From: Megascapheus bottae
Lineage: Eukaryota > Chordata > Mammalia > Rodentia > Geomyidae
Direction: 5' to 3'
NCBI GenBank assembly: GCA_024803745.1
Contig: JANJXV010000004.1
Span: 50,787,858 to 50,851,857, forward strand
Length of the DNA: 64,000 bases
Position numbers and translations under genes: made by a program. The notes beneath the pieces are model-generated. The model was not told the origin of the DNA. It saw only the letters and a list, made by a program, of their open reading frames with translations, and made no database searches. Shown piece by piece: positions 11,433 through 23,593 of the stretch. Within the stretch, counting starts at the first letter, position 1; the number at the start of each line of letters is the position of its first letter.

Positions 11433-11698
11433 TCTGAGACGAGAACACCTATTTTAAACAGTATTTAAAACAAGAAAAGACTGTGGAATGACCCAACTGA
11501 TGGAGCTCTCCACATTGCAAGCAAGTCTCTTCCAATGTAAATTCTTCATCGTAAGTTGATTTTTCATCTTGATATGTAAAATGTGGGCCCACAAATCATA
11601 GTTGTGACACCTTTTTACACAATACTTATGTACACATATTTGCTTTACACAGTTCAAAGTGTCAGAAATTATGCAAGTGTTTGTGCATCATATGAACG
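11433..11698. other. unique sequence
   Basis: Nothing recognisable. Confidence 0.5.
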
Positions 11699-11708
11699 TG
11701 TTCTCTGT

Positions 11709-11909
11709 GGGGCCGGGAGTTTGGCCTAGGGGTTAAAGCACTTGCCTAGCATGCATGAAGACCCAGGTTCGATTCCTCGGTACCACATACATAGAAAAAA
11801 GCCAGAAGTGGTGCTGAGGCTCAAGCGGTAGAGCTCTAGCCTTGAGAAAGTCCAAGGACAGTGCTCAGGCCCTGAGCTCAAGCCCAGGACTGGCAAAAAA
11901 AAAAAAAAA
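11709..11909 (+). mobile_element. IDL-Geo SINE, young copy
   Basis: Both monomers are close to the family consensus (GGCCGGGAGTTTGGCCTAGG, GGTTCGATTCC, GTGGTGCTGAGGCTCAAGCGG, ACTGGC) with a clean A-tail. The perfect 10-base TSD tgttctctgt is at 11699-11708 and 11910-11919. Confidence 0.93.
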
Positions 11910-11930
11910 TGTTCTCTGTTTCTTTTGATT

Positions 11931-12070
11931 TTGTTTTTAGACAAGATCATGCTCTGTAGCCCAAACTGGTCTGCAACTAGCTATATATCCCAGACTGATC
12001 TTGAGTCACAATCCTGCCTCCTCATTTTTCCAAGTTCTGAGATTACAAGTGTGCCACACCACACCTGGCT
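11931..12070 (-). mobile_element. B1-like SINE
   Basis: The + strand reads as a reverse-complement B1: AGACAAGATCATGCTCTGTA, CCCAAACTGGTCTGCAACT, CAGACTGATCTTGAGTCACA, TCCTGCCTCCTC, TGAGATTACAAGTGTGCCAC, CACCTGGC. It lacks a Geo half. It lies directly 3' of the IDL-Geo copy. Confidence 0.82.
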
Positions 12071-12308
12071 CTATAGTTTCTTCCTGAACAATAGACTTTT
12101 AATGTCTATATAATACACACTGTAGGAATGCATAAAGTTAACTCAATCTCTCCTGATTGAGAATAACAAAATTCTCCTTGTTGAGAATAGACTGTTTTTC
12201 ATAGTCTGAATATTGTTGTGAAGAAATACTTGCATGTAAACATTGTACAGTGGTAATTATTATTTTTTATAAGTGCTTGACTAGTTACCATCAAGTGAAG
12301 TCAAGTTA
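12071..12308. other. unique sequence
   Basis: Nothing recognisable. Confidence 0.45.
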
Positions 12309-12497
12309 AGAATGTGGCTTAGTGGTAGTGTTCTTGCCTAGCATGCATGAAGCCCTTGGTTCGATTCTTCAGTACCACATATACAGAAAAGCCTGGAAGC
12401 TGAGTTTCGTCTCAAGTGATAGAAAGTTAGATTTGATCAAAAGAAGCTCAGAGCCAATGCTGGGGCCCTGAGTTCAAGTCCCAGGATTGGCAAAATA
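12309..12497 (+). mobile_element. IDL-Geo SINE, older variant
   Basis: The ID half is intact in outline (GGCTTAGTGG, TTGCCTAGCATGCATGAAG, GGTTCGATTCTTC). The Geo half carries the ATCAAAAGAAGCTCAGAGCC variant, otherwise typical of 7SL-Geo copies. This suggests an older subfamily close to the point where the two heads shared one right half. Confidence 0.82.
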
Positions 12498-14279
12498 AGT
12501 CATTAGCTAGAACACCACATTCACATCCATTAAATTGATTCATATATATATATATATGTATATCTAGGTATACACACATACACATGGTCATAGTCATTGA
12601 TGCAAACTAATGAGATCTTTTAATATGTACACATACCATTTATATTGCATCTATGCATCATGCTGTGTGAACGTTCTTCAATATCATATGTGAAACTTAG
12701 GGTGTTCATCATTCAGGCAAATTCAGGCTTTGCTGCAGTAGTTTCCAGTGACAGATTTACCCTCTGTTTGGTTGCTCAGTGTTTCCTGTCCTGGTGGAGT
12801 GACTGCAACGGTGGTTCATTCTATTCTCTTATTCATTTGGACACCTACCTGGCAGAGCAACTGTTATCTGGAACTTTACTACACATCTAAACTACATAAA
12901 CTACCATCTTCTGCCATTCTGTATTTCCTTTCTATGTAAAATTAAACTACAGATGGATTTTAGCTAGAAAATATGCACTCATAATTTTGTCAGTTTATAA
13001 GAAGGTTTTTTTCATTCTGCAAAGGAGCTTGTTTTGCCTCCTTCAGAGCCTTAGTAGTGCTATCTCAAAGAAAGGAGAAGTTCTCTGAAAAGACCTCCAA
13101 CAGGTAAGCACTCGTTTTCTCTCTCATTAAGGGGGATGAAAGCTGCAAGGGAAGGGAAAGTGCCTCCGTCTTGAGAGACTCCTGTTAAGTGCTCACAGAA
13201 GTGGGTCTCTTGACAGCATAGTTCTGTGCTTGCACTTCCGACCAGGTGCAAGCCACTTCAGATATCCTCTCTCAACTCCTTCCTGCTCTTTTTTGTTTTT
13301 TTTTTATATATATAGTCTTGTGTTTGCACACCTGTCACGTTTCTTCTTATCTGTCCTTCACAATCCAGAATCTCTCCACTTGGAGCCCAAGACACATCTC
13401 AGCATGGAGTGGGCAGGAGAGGGGCAGGCAACTCCAGCATCTGGAGCCAATTGTGTGTTCTTATTCTCCACATCTGTCCAGACAGAATAAGGTGAACTAC
13501 ACAGAAACAAAATTGGTGAATGATGTTGTTGGCCAGTTTCCTGGTTGTCCTGAGGTTCTGTTGAAGACAGTGAGATGGATTGCTTTTCAATGATTAAATC
13601 TGTAGGTTAAACTTCCTCTTCAGTGATCCACTTCAAAGGGTCCATTCTAGTTTTCAGTATTTTTATATTGATAATCATTATTTAGGCAGTGGTCATTTCC
13701 CATACCACTCAAGTCATGTAATTCCATTTAAATGATTACTTAAAATTTATAATGACTTTTAAAGTGATTTGACCCAAGTATTGCATGGAAAACAGATAGT
13801 CAATGAAAATGATGTATATATTGGAGTTCTCACTGCATTTTTATTTCCAGTTATGTAATAATGGGAAATATAAGCATAAGAACCTAGTTTAGAAGTCACA
13901 GCAGTTATTTACAGTGAAATGAGAAAAATATTACTAAATAGGAAATAGTGTACCTAAAGTAAGTATCACACAATGGCTTACTAAAAGAAAAGCCAATATT
14001 TGCTTAGTAATCTATGGAAAATATATACAAAAGAAGTATACATGTATATATGTGTTCATTATCTGACATAGGGTGAATAACATAAAAAAACCCAAAATAA
14101 AAAATAAAAATAGGAGTTACTGAAAGATCTCTACACTGTTTTACTTCAATCATCTCCCCGCCCCACACATGAACAATGATAACAAATTTTACGTCTATGC
14201 TACGGTTTGAATTCTGTATCTTAGTCAAATGTTATTTTTTGTTTGTTTTTTTTTGAACTATATTTTTGTATTTCTTTTT
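12498..14279. other. unique sequence with TA/CA tract
   Basis: A TA-rich then CA-rich simple run lies at about 12541-12590. The rest shows no recognisable gene. Open frames of 60-115 codons around 13230-13593 overlap one another on both strands and look like chance. Confidence 0.5.
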
Positions 14280-14353
14280 TGATCCTGGGGATCAAACCCA
14301 GGATGTTTCACTTGCTAGGTAAGCTCTTTGTGAATGAGCTACATCCCAGACCT
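14280..14353 (-). mobile_element. ID-type SINE monomer
   Basis: GATCCTGGGGATCAAACCCA, CTTGCTAGGTAAGC and GAGCTACATCCCAGACC are the reverse complement of a tRNA-Ala-type ID element. No Geo half follows, so this is a free ID monomer. Confidence 0.78.
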
Positions 14354-14945
14354 CAAATGCTATTTTTAAAATATTTTACAAATATATCACTTTCTTCATT
14401 AAGCATTAATATCATCTCTAATGCCTTAGAAGAAATTAGTTACTGTCAGAGATAAATGAGAAAGAATACATTTTGAAGTTTTGTGCTTGTGTATGTCTGT
14501 GTGTTCACTTGTTCATTTTGTTTTATCAAAGAGCAGACAGTATTCTTTATTACTAATTGATGAATATTTTGGTTCAACATAAATCATTGATTCATCCATT
14601 ATAAAGTAGTTGTGTTCACTAGATAATGCTCTTAAATCAAATAAATATTGAATACTACTATAGAGTAGAATCTTGTCATTAAATGGCCTTCGGTTTAGAT
14701 TTCTATTCAGATGTCTAGCATGAATTTTCTAAACCAGATTGGGAAGAAACAGGACAAATAGAACATTACAAATACTAACTAGATTAATTATTTGTGTATA
14801 TTTAAAATCTATGTAATTCCAGAATAAGTAGTTCTTCCTTTCTTTTCTTTTCCCTTTCTTTCAAACATGTTATTACCTAAAGTAGTTTATTTCAGATAAA
14901 CCTTAGAAATTTGAGTGAGTATTTGCTTTTCAAATTTTTTTAAGC
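14354..14945. other. unique sequence
   Basis: Nothing recognisable. Confidence 0.5.
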
Positions 14946-15031
14946 AGTCTGGGAATATGACTCATGTCATAGAACGTCTGCCCAGTGTAAATGAAACAAT
15001 GGGTTTAATCTCTAGGGCAGGAAGGAAAAAA
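14946..15031 (+). mobile_element. ID-like monomer, degraded
   Basis: CAGTCTGGGAATATGACTCA, GTCATAGAACGTCTGCCCAG, then TGGGTTTAATCTCTAGGGCA follow the ID plan of A box, acceptor segment and B box. An A-rich end follows. Confidence 0.6.
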
Positions 15032-15477
15032 TATAGTGAAGTTAGGCTCTAATCTAGACTGCAAGGGTTTGTTCTATGGGACATTTAATAGGTAAAGAAT
15101 CTGAGTAAATAAGCCCTTGCTACTCTAGTAGTCCTTCCTTAAGACTTGGAAGAAAGATAAGTATTGTGCAAGGGCAACAAAGAAGGTTAAAATTACAGAG
15201 CTTGTGAGGAACAAAGATAAGCTTTGTTGGACAGGTTAAAAGCCCAGGATGTTTTCTGAAGAGCATATATAACTGACAAACATTATATAACTCAGTATGA
15301 AGCTGAGATGTTGTATTTTTCACATGTTTCTCACATACTAGCATCTTTTTTTATGGTTACCAATACAAAACAGAAATCGACTAACAAGTACATTAAAATA
15401 CCAGTAAATCAGTATTTTCACGAGCAATGCTTTGAAACAAATATTTTTATTTAATGTAGTTTATTTCTTAATTTATG
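15032..15477. other. unique sequence
   Basis: Nothing recognisable. Confidence 0.5.
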
Positions 15478-15665
15478 TTGGTCCTGTGGCACTGTCCCTG
15501 AATTTTTAGGCCCAGGGCTCTACTACTGCAGCCACAGCCCTATTTTGGCTTAATTAGAAATAAGAGTCTCAAGGAATTTTCTATCCAAGCTAGCTTCAAA
15601 CTGCGATCATCAAATCTCAGCATCTGAGTTACTAGAACTAGTTATGAACCACCAGCACCCAGTCA
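15478..15665 (-). mobile_element. 7SL-Geo SINE, old
   Basis: The minus-strand family pattern is visible on +: GGCACTGTCCCTGAATTTTT, AGGGCTCTACTACTGCAGCC, TTAATTAGAAATAAGAGTCT, CTAGCTTCAAACTGCGATCA, AAATCTCAGCATCTGAGTTA, ATGAACCACCAGCACCC. It is substantially diverged. Confidence 0.8.
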
Positions 15666-15728
15666 AATAAATATTTTTAATGGCATTGTATTTATCTATT
15701 ACATAAAAATTAATTTTCTTTGAAAGGA

Positions 15729-15978
15729 AATATGTGTATATGTGTATATATATATACATACATATATATGTATATACACACACAAGCACACACATATACA
15801 GATACACATTTGTATGTATATATAATATTCGTGTTATGTATGCACACATCTACATGATATGTACATGTGTGTGCATGTGTATGTACATGCCCATGTGTGT
15901 ATATACACATATGTGTATCGATAGACATATAGATACATGCACACACACACATACACACACACACACACATACACACTT
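15729..15978. repeat. compound (TA)n/(CA)n/(TG)n tract
   Basis: About 250 bases of alternating purine-pyrimidine, including TATATATATA palindromes and CACACACA runs. The three overlapping frames rich in Tyr/Ile/Cys/Val on both strands are artefacts of this repeat. Confidence 0.93.
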
Positions 15979-18900
15979 TTGTTGTTATTGTGTCCTCCAT
16001 GTGGTGAGATCATAAAAACTAACCCTGACTTACATTCATCTGGTAAAATTCTGATTCAGGGGTGATAGCTAAAACATAAAATTGGATGGAGGGCTTCAGG
16101 TCACATTTCTAATTTCCATAGATGTATTCTGATTTTTTATTTTCTACATGTTTGACTATTGGTTAGTGACATTTTTTGTGAGTATACGTTTGTATAGAAA
16201 TGTTCCACATCAGGTTTTTGACTCATGGGTATGTTTTGCAGTGTGTGTAGCCTTGTGATCTTCAGTGGTCTCAAGCAAAGCTTCGCCCATCACATGGTCT
16301 GATGAGCTATATCATCTATAGATATTCATATACATAAGCAACACACATACACCCATACACACACCTATACATATCTAGAGAGTGTATATGTGCTTTTATG
16401 CGCTTCCTCATATCATTCTTCAAAAAATATTGAAGTAATTTTAGCAATGTTTCCTTTATAATAAATGTATTTGGAATTCTGAACAAAATTAAAACTATTT
16501 TTCAACTGTCTTCAATAAAGTGGTGTCTGTGATTCCCCTGAAGCAGCAGTAGACAATCTTTCAAAAGTGTTTGAATGCATTTGTGTAACTGGAAGCTGTA
16601 AGTGTGCTTCCAGACTTTAACTTGGTCTACTTTTGTGTATTAGTTTCTCAGAGGAGAAGAATAAAAGTACTTTTGTGGGCAGTGAAACCTTTGTGTGGAA
16701 AGACATTTAATCCAAACATACTTGGATTTGTGTGCTGGTAAACCAACACACAAATTAAAAGTGAATGGGGGCTCTGGGATTAATATGTGGTCTATATAAA
16801 TATGTTTTTTTAATTTCCAAGTTCTAATTCTAATTAGAGAAAAATATACTTTGTTTCTTTCCTGTTTCCCCTTCTAGTTTCCTTTTGTTTTGATTCCTTT
16901 GAATATGTTGATTTCCAATTTGGAAACTGGAGGAGGATGAAACTAGTTTTAGTTAAACAAGGAAACTTTCTTGTAGGTGGGTCTAACATATAGGCATTGC
17001 TGTTGATATATCCAAAAGATGGAGGTTTCTTCATTTCTTTCTTGTGCCATACTGATATCATAAGTGTTTTTCATTTCTGTCTTCTAGAGAAAACAGCATT
17101 CCCCTTAGTCATATTTTCTAAATTGGTCATGCAAAGAAATGTCAAAAGAAAAACAAAAGTTGCATTAAGAACCTTTTTCTAATTTTTGATAAACTGTTAG
17201 GGCCATTTGTTTCATATTTTTTAATAAGACATTCCTTTAGGGTTAAATTCATCTTGAAAGGGCATAACTAATCATAAAGGCAACTTTAAATTAGGAATTT
17301 TATTTGCACTATTGACCTTTACTTTGTATTACTCTGTCCTGTTTTCCTTGCATCCTTCCTCAGCCATTTTATCAGCTGTATGACTGCTTGAATGTTCATC
17401 AATATTTTAAACTTCAGTTCCTATTTCTCTTAACTACAAAAAATATGGTATTAGAATAAATGTATGCAAGAATATGACATATGATAAACTCATTATGTCT
17501 GCAAATGAGTATACATCCACACATTTAAATATATATTGAGAATGCATGTGTTTTACACACATGCATATTTACAATGTGTCTGTGAGATAAGATTTATAGG
17601 TTTCTTTCATTTTCTCTGTCTCCTTTCTTGTTACCAATTTTAAGAAAGCACTTTAATTAATATATCAACAAATACCCCAGATATATCAAAATAAATGCTT
17701 ACTTTCTCTTTTCAGGAGATAGATATATGCCTTTTTGTGATATGTTGAAGAAACTGTTTTATGAAGAAACTCAAATTATAGAGTAGGAATTTGCTGGAGA
17801 AGAAAAAGTCTGTATAAATTTGAAGGCACCAATCAAGGTGATTATGAGCATGTTTTCTTTCCATACAAATGAAAAGGATGAAATGAAACATAGGAAACTT
17901 GGAAATAAAAGATTGTTTTTTAAAAAAGTGAAAAATGAGAACTCCTTTTATTTTATCAGTGAAACTCTGTTCTAATTTAAAAAGGGAAGCCTTAGAAAGT
18001 AGCCTACAGGAATTCCCCTCAGGCTGAAGCCAGACATTCTTTGCTGATTTAGGCCCTTAATTAGGCATACACTAATCATGCTGTGAGCTCTAGAGAAGAG
18101 ATGACACATAATTGTTAGTGCTAATTTCTTAATTGTTGGAAAGTGATACTTCAGTGTGTGCTTCTTGCAATAGGAATGATCTGCAGGAAAACGGCTCCTC
18201 TTCCCACATCAGTATTTTACTCTTAGAGCATATTAAAGAAAGAATACTTTACAATACACTTAATTCTGTTTACTGTGTCTGTTTAATCAAATTTGATTTT
18301 CTAGAACATAACTAACTCCCTTTCACTAAAGGAAAGAGTGATGTGGCGGACCAGTCATAAGAATGGGAAATTAAATCAACCCACAAAAAGTTATTTTTCA
18401 CATAAAGTCACCAGGGCTCAGTCACCTACTGTGAAGTGTGAAAGTCATCATTAGAGGACAAAGACAGCCTGTTGGGTACATCAACTTCCTGGACTTCTCT
18501 GGTACTTACATTTTCTTAAAAACTGAAGCTGGAATAATAATTAAAATCATTATTAATTCATATCCATTCTGTGCTGTGACTTTAGAAGAGGTCAAAAGAA
18601 ACAAATGAACTTATAACAGAGATCTGTATTCATTCCTTGGAACGAAGATTGCATTTCAGTGAGGCTATGGTCAGGTCATTAATAGTAGTTTGCTTACATT
18701 TTCTTGAATAAGTAATGAAAACTGTGGAATTAAGTTTTTGTGAAAATGGTGATTAAGAAAAGGAAAATGACAAAGCAACAGAAACAAGAATGCCATTACT
18801 TTCCTTACCTAATAAGTAATGACACTTTCCACATAAAAGACCAGCCAGCAGTTATATCCATGCAGTAGGCTCATTTGGTTTTCAGAAGATAAAGATGAAA

Positions 18901-19074
18901 TCAAATATTGTTGCTAAAGAAAACCTGTAATCTCTACACTGTCAATACAAGTCCATGTAAGCTCAGTATATATGAATGCATTTTACTTCCTTTTTTTCTA
19001 CTACTGAATGGACCTCCAATATCGTATCCCACAAGCAGCTTTGTATAATCGAATACGATTGAAAGGAAGCTATC
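15979..19074. other. long unique AT-rich stretch
   Basis: No gene is seen in 3.1 kb. A possible degraded MIR lies near 17370-17450. The part at 18040-18130 holds CCTTAATTAGG and CTAATTTCTTAATTG motifs of the kind seen in conserved homeodomain-bound elements, but conservation cannot be judged here. Confidence 0.5.
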
Positions 19075-19422
19075 GCCGGGATTGGTGGTTCATGCCTGCA
19101 ATCCTAGCTACTCAGGAGGCTGAGATCTGAGGACTCAGGTTCAAAGCCAGCCCAGGCACAAAACCTAAGACTCTTATCTCCAATTAACCTCTAGAAAACG
19201 GGAGATGGGGCTTGGATCGAGGGCAGGGAGGTAGCCTAGAGCTGAAGAGCCCAGGGACAAAGCCCAGGCCCAAGGGTAGGGCGGTAGCCTTAAGCTGAAG
19301 AGCCCAGGGACAAAGCCCAGGCCCAAGGGTAGGGCGGTAGCCTTAAGCTGAAGAGCTCAGGGACAATCCCAGGCCGAGTTCAAGTCCCATGACCCACCAA
19401 AGGAAGAAAAAAAAAAAAAAAA
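19075..19422 (+). mobile_element. 7SL-Geo SINE with internal triplication
   Basis: The 7SL head is well preserved (GGGATTGGTGGTTCATGCCT, AATCCTAGCTACTCAGGAGG, GTTCAAAGCCAGCCCAGGCA, TCCAATTAACCTC). The right half contains three near-identical tandem units of 53, 53 and 52 bases at 19218-19270, 19271-19323 and 19324-19375. Each holds GGTAGCCT, AGCTGAAGAGC and CAGGGACA. The element then ends with GAGTTCAAGTCCC and an A-tail. It is about 350 bases against roughly 230 for other copies. Confidence 0.9.
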
Positions 19423-22029
19423 GACTTATCAGGTGCTATCTCTGGTGAGTTCCAGTACTAAGTTTTATATTTGTAAACACAAAAATTTCAAAAATAATTG
19501 CAATGATTTAAAAAAAAATCCCTTTGGAATATTTGCCCACCATTTCTCTAAGTCCTAATATTGAATGATACACAGATTATGAAGACATGAACTTTAGAAT
19601 TCTGTGAAAAGTACTTTCCAGTGAGCCTTAAGACTGTGCCCAGTTATAATCCAAAGACTGAGGATGAAGACTGATACTTCAAAGCTTCCCTCTCCCCCAC
19701 ACCCTCTAGGGCTCAGAGGCCAGGATGGGAGTTTTTCAGGACAAAGGATGTGAAGAGCTCAACTGGGCATTGTGTAGAAAGCTCAGGAAGGAAGAGGGGA
19801 TTTATTCTCAGAAATCAGAGATCTGAATGTCTTCACACTGCTTTCCACCTCTTTCCTAATAATTAGCCTTGCATATGAAAATATTTTAATTTCATATTAG
19901 ACAGTTTATTCTACTCTTTGCAGAAATTCATTTTAACAATCTAGCAGTGTTGACATATTTTATTTGAATCCACTCTAATTTGATCATGATTTATATTTTC
20001 CAAAGTGTAATAACCTCTTCTTTATACTTATTTTCTTAAAGGTCATATTTTCTATGAATGCATTATTGATATTGTTTGAGATTAGGAATCTTTTTAAAAG
20101 ACTAAATTAGATTTGTACCTAGGTGGCTCTAGTGTTTGCATAAGAAAACAGCCTGTCTTTAATTTCCATATACTCTTAAAAGTATTTTTGAACATTAAGT
20201 GATGTTTGAAATGCCAAGTGAAATGAAATATGCCAGTTTGTAGCCATAGTAACAGATCAAGAATTTCTGGCTATCTGAGCATGCATTTTTCTATCTGATA
20301 AAGTTAATATGCTGTGGTAACTGATGGAAGGAAAAATATAAATGTTGAAAAAAAACTGAGGAAAACAAGTATGTGTTTCTGGGAAAATACCAAAAGCAAG
20401 ATTTATATGTAATTAGGAAAAGTTAATTTATATTTTATTTATCATGATGTAGAAGTAGTAATATAGTGGACAATACTCAAACACATACGTACTATCACAA
20501 TATTTCTCTATCTAAAACAGACTGGTATGATATATGTGTATACTTACTACGATTTTATAACAAGTTCATTTGTTTTACACTTAAAGCAATAATATACTTG
20601 ATAATGATTTGTAAATATACATTAATTGAATATTTATGCAAACCTCCTTGTTGCATTTCAATTTATTGGAATCACTTTCAACACTACATCATATTTAACT
20701 TCACTAACCCACTGAATTAAAGTAAAATGAGATCCAATAAAAATCAACTCTGCACTGCATACCTTCAAAATATGATTTTGCAGACTATACAAACTCTTGA
20801 TTCATGTTGTTCTACTGCACTATTCGATTGCATTATTCACGCCTTATTTTCTTTTAAAACATTTGGATTTTAAATCTGAAATCTATTCACCCACTTGCTG
20901 TTGATTGGCTCCAAAATTAGTCAAATAACATGCAGCTGTCATTTAGCCTTAATCACCTTAGGGTTGCAGCAGCTAGTAGAAACTAGTCTAAGTCCAAGTT
21001 TTCTACAGAAACCATGTCAGTTCAATTTGCTTGTGCTTAAACAATATTCCCCAAACAGACTAGAGAATGAAAGATGATAAAAGAATAAAGTGGAGTTGGT
21101 TTTAATTCTGATAAATATGTTTAAAATGGTTGTATCAATAGGAGAGTATTGGAGGCCTGGAAGACTATTATGCTATAGCAATTTTCTGCCTCTGCAGAAG
21201 ATGGGAATTTAACTCTGGGACACAATGTTTCTTCAAGACAAAGTTATTGAGCCCTTACATTCATGTAGTCATACATCAAACAGCTACTCTCTTCTCCTGA
21301 ATTTCTCTCCAAATATAACTAACGAAAAATACATCTAATATGTTCAATTGTGTGAGGAAAATGCGGTGAATGAAAAGAGAATGATTTTTTGCTCTTACAT
21401 TTGGAAATGGATTTCCTAATTTCTGGATGTGGCTACCAAATTCTTAGAATAGTCTTTTAAGCTTTTAACTTTCACAAAGGTCGGAAGCTAAACCCAGGCT
21501 AGTGAGAGTTGAGCTATTTTAACATGTCTTTAGACAAGCCTGAAAAAAGCCAGTTGTCTCACATTCAGACAGACTCCGAATGTGAGTAGTTTATAGGAAG
21601 GAAATCTCTATCTAGAAATAGCTTATTGTAGCACATGACACATGAAAGAGAAAGACCCATTTGAGGGTGTGTGATGAGCCAGTTCCTAAGAAGGGTCCTT
21701 GGAGAAGAGTGCTGTTGACACATCACCGATGACAGTACACAACATATCTCAGAGCTACCTGCAGAGGTAGCAGTTGAGATGTTTATCTATACTACTTTGC
21801 CCTTTTTCACTGAAGGCATACTCAAGGCTTGTTGGCAATCTGGTTTGCTCTGTGGGAGCTGAGTCTGAAGGACATAAGGATGGGCATATTCACACTGAAC
21901 AGTCTTTAGTATGCAGAAATAAGCTGAAGGAAAACCAAAACCAAACAACAATAAAAACAGCAAAACAAGACAAAATAAAAACAAAACAAAATGGACTAGT
22001 GAGATCAGCTATAGTATACAGAGGATAGT
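19423..22029. other. unique AT-rich sequence
   Basis: 2.6 kb without a recognisable gene or clear repeat. The frame at 21774-22028 ends in an A-rich Lys/Gln/Thr stretch and is not convincing as a gene. Confidence 0.5.
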
Positions 22030-22270
22030 TTTTGTGTGTGTGGGGGGGGGTGGGTCATGGAGCTTGAACTCTGGGCCTGGGGGTTGTCCCTGAGCTCCTC
22101 AGCTCAAGGCTACCCCCTTACCCTGGAGCAACAGCTTCACTTCCTATTTTCTAGTGATTAATTGGAGATAAGAATCTCTCTTTAGTTCTGGGACTGGCTT
22201 TGAACCGGGATTCTCAGATCTCAGCCCCCTAAGTAGCGAGGATTACTGGCATGAGCCACCATGCCCAGCT
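22030..22270 (-). mobile_element. 7SL-Geo SINE with G/GT-rich tail
   Basis: Reverse-complement order on +: a GTGTGTGTG plus G-run tail (22033-22050), GGAGCTTGAACTCTGGGCCT, TGAGCTCCTCAGCTCAAGGC, GATTAATTGGAGATAAGAAT, GGCTTTGAACCGGGATTCTC, AGATCTCAGCCCCCTAAGTA, ATGAGCCACCATGCCCAGC. Nearly full length. Confidence 0.92.
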
Positions 22271-23343
22271 CTGAGTAGAATTTGTAAACAATAATTTCTC
22301 TTGTTATTTCCTTTTCAAAGTGGTTTTAGTGAGGATATACTAGTTGTGCAATATTTACTTTTCCTTTTATTGTATGTTAATGGTATAAAGGACATTCACC
22401 CTGACATTTTACCTGTGTATGATATGTTACCTTGTCTAATGCTCTTCTTTCCCTGTCTTCTCTAATCCATTATTATTCAGTAATTTTAGTGCATTTTCTT
22501 TGCCATCTTCATATATAGATTATATGTTTTATATCGTTCATTCTCTTAACTATTCAAATATGGACCCCAATGTAACATAGTTAGGAAAGACCTAAGGAAA
22601 GTTCCCAAAACCTAAAGAAACGAATAAAACCCCCAAAGACTGCTCTGTGACCCATTCTAGGGAAGGGAACATCTGGGTGTTGCTGAATGCCCCAAAGTAT
22701 ATGTGAGTTGTGTCAGCTTTGAGACAGGTAGAGCAGGCCTGTCCTGTTTACGTGGTGATCATTTTGAGATTAGGATGTGCTTCTGTTTGTTTTACTACAT
22801 CTCTGCGTCGGGATTCTGGAAATCACTGATTCTGCACCTCCTTGTGACATGTGATATGCTGGTGGCAGGATTATATTGTTTGTTAAGATGGTGACACTCT
22901 CAGCATCTGGTTGACCTGCTCAAGTTTCATCAGACTAGTAGCAAAAAAAAATAATACCAATTTGGGGGTAGCATTTATGGTAATCTTGTTCAACATCTGG
23001 GGAAATAGCACATAGTCTTAATGCCAGATCTTGTAAGTGGACCAGAAGGAAAATGATGCCTCCAAACTTAATCACCACTATGTGCTCAAGAGAAAATTAG
23101 ATGGCTTTTCCTTAGCCCTAATTATGTTATTTCTAACAATGAAATGAAGGTCTGACATCACGTACAACTCCAAGATATAACAGTGATAATACTTATATAT
23201 GGATGCAGATCTATCAAGGTTCAGCCTAAAATTATGTAATTTGGGGCCTCAAATTTTAACTAAAAAAGACAAAGGTGTAAAAAAATAAAGAAAGGAAAGA
23301 AAGGTATTAAGACAGAAGAAAATAGCAAAAATATCTGACAGAA
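22271..23343. other. unique sequence, possible old L1 3' end
   Basis: The pyrimidine-rich part near 22310-22560 (for example CCTTGTCTAATGCTCTTCTT) vaguely resembles an old minus-strand L1 3' UTR. Nothing else is recognised. Confidence 0.35.
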
Positions 23344-23530
23344 GGCTGGGAAGTTGGTTTAGTGGTAGAGTGCTTGCCAAGCATGCATGAAACCCTGGGT
23401 TCAATTCTTCAGTATTACATAAACAGAAAAAGCTGGAAGTGAGGCTGTGGCTCCAGTACTAGAATGCTCACTTTGAGCAAAAGAAGCTCAGGGACAGGTC
23501 CTAGGCCCTGAGTTTCAAGCTCAAGGACTG
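23344..23530 (+). mobile_element. IDL-Geo SINE, older variant
   Basis: ID half: GGCTGGGAAGTTGGTTTAG, GCTTGCCAAGCATGCATGAA, GGGTTCAATTCTTC. Geo half: GTGAGGCTGTGGCTCCAGTA, TTTGAGCAAAAGAAGCTCAG, TGAGTTTCAAGC. It shares the AAAAGAAGCTCAG subfamily block with the copy at 12309. Confidence 0.85.
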
Positions 23531-23558
23531 AAGAAAGAAAGAAAGAACGAAAGAACGA

Positions 23559-23593
<35 letters not shown>
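23531..23593. repeat. (GAAA)n microsatellite
   Basis: GAAA/GAAC units grow directly from the tail of the SINE at 23344-23530. The minus-strand FLSFFLSFF frame is an artefact. Confidence 0.96.

Noticed and set aside
15610..16015. Three overlapping frames of 79-96 codons
   Set aside because: Translations of the TA/CA/TG simple repeat on both strands.
19218..19375. CRISPR-like regular repeats
   Set aside because: The units are directly abutting, without unique spacers, within a SINE in vertebrate DNA.
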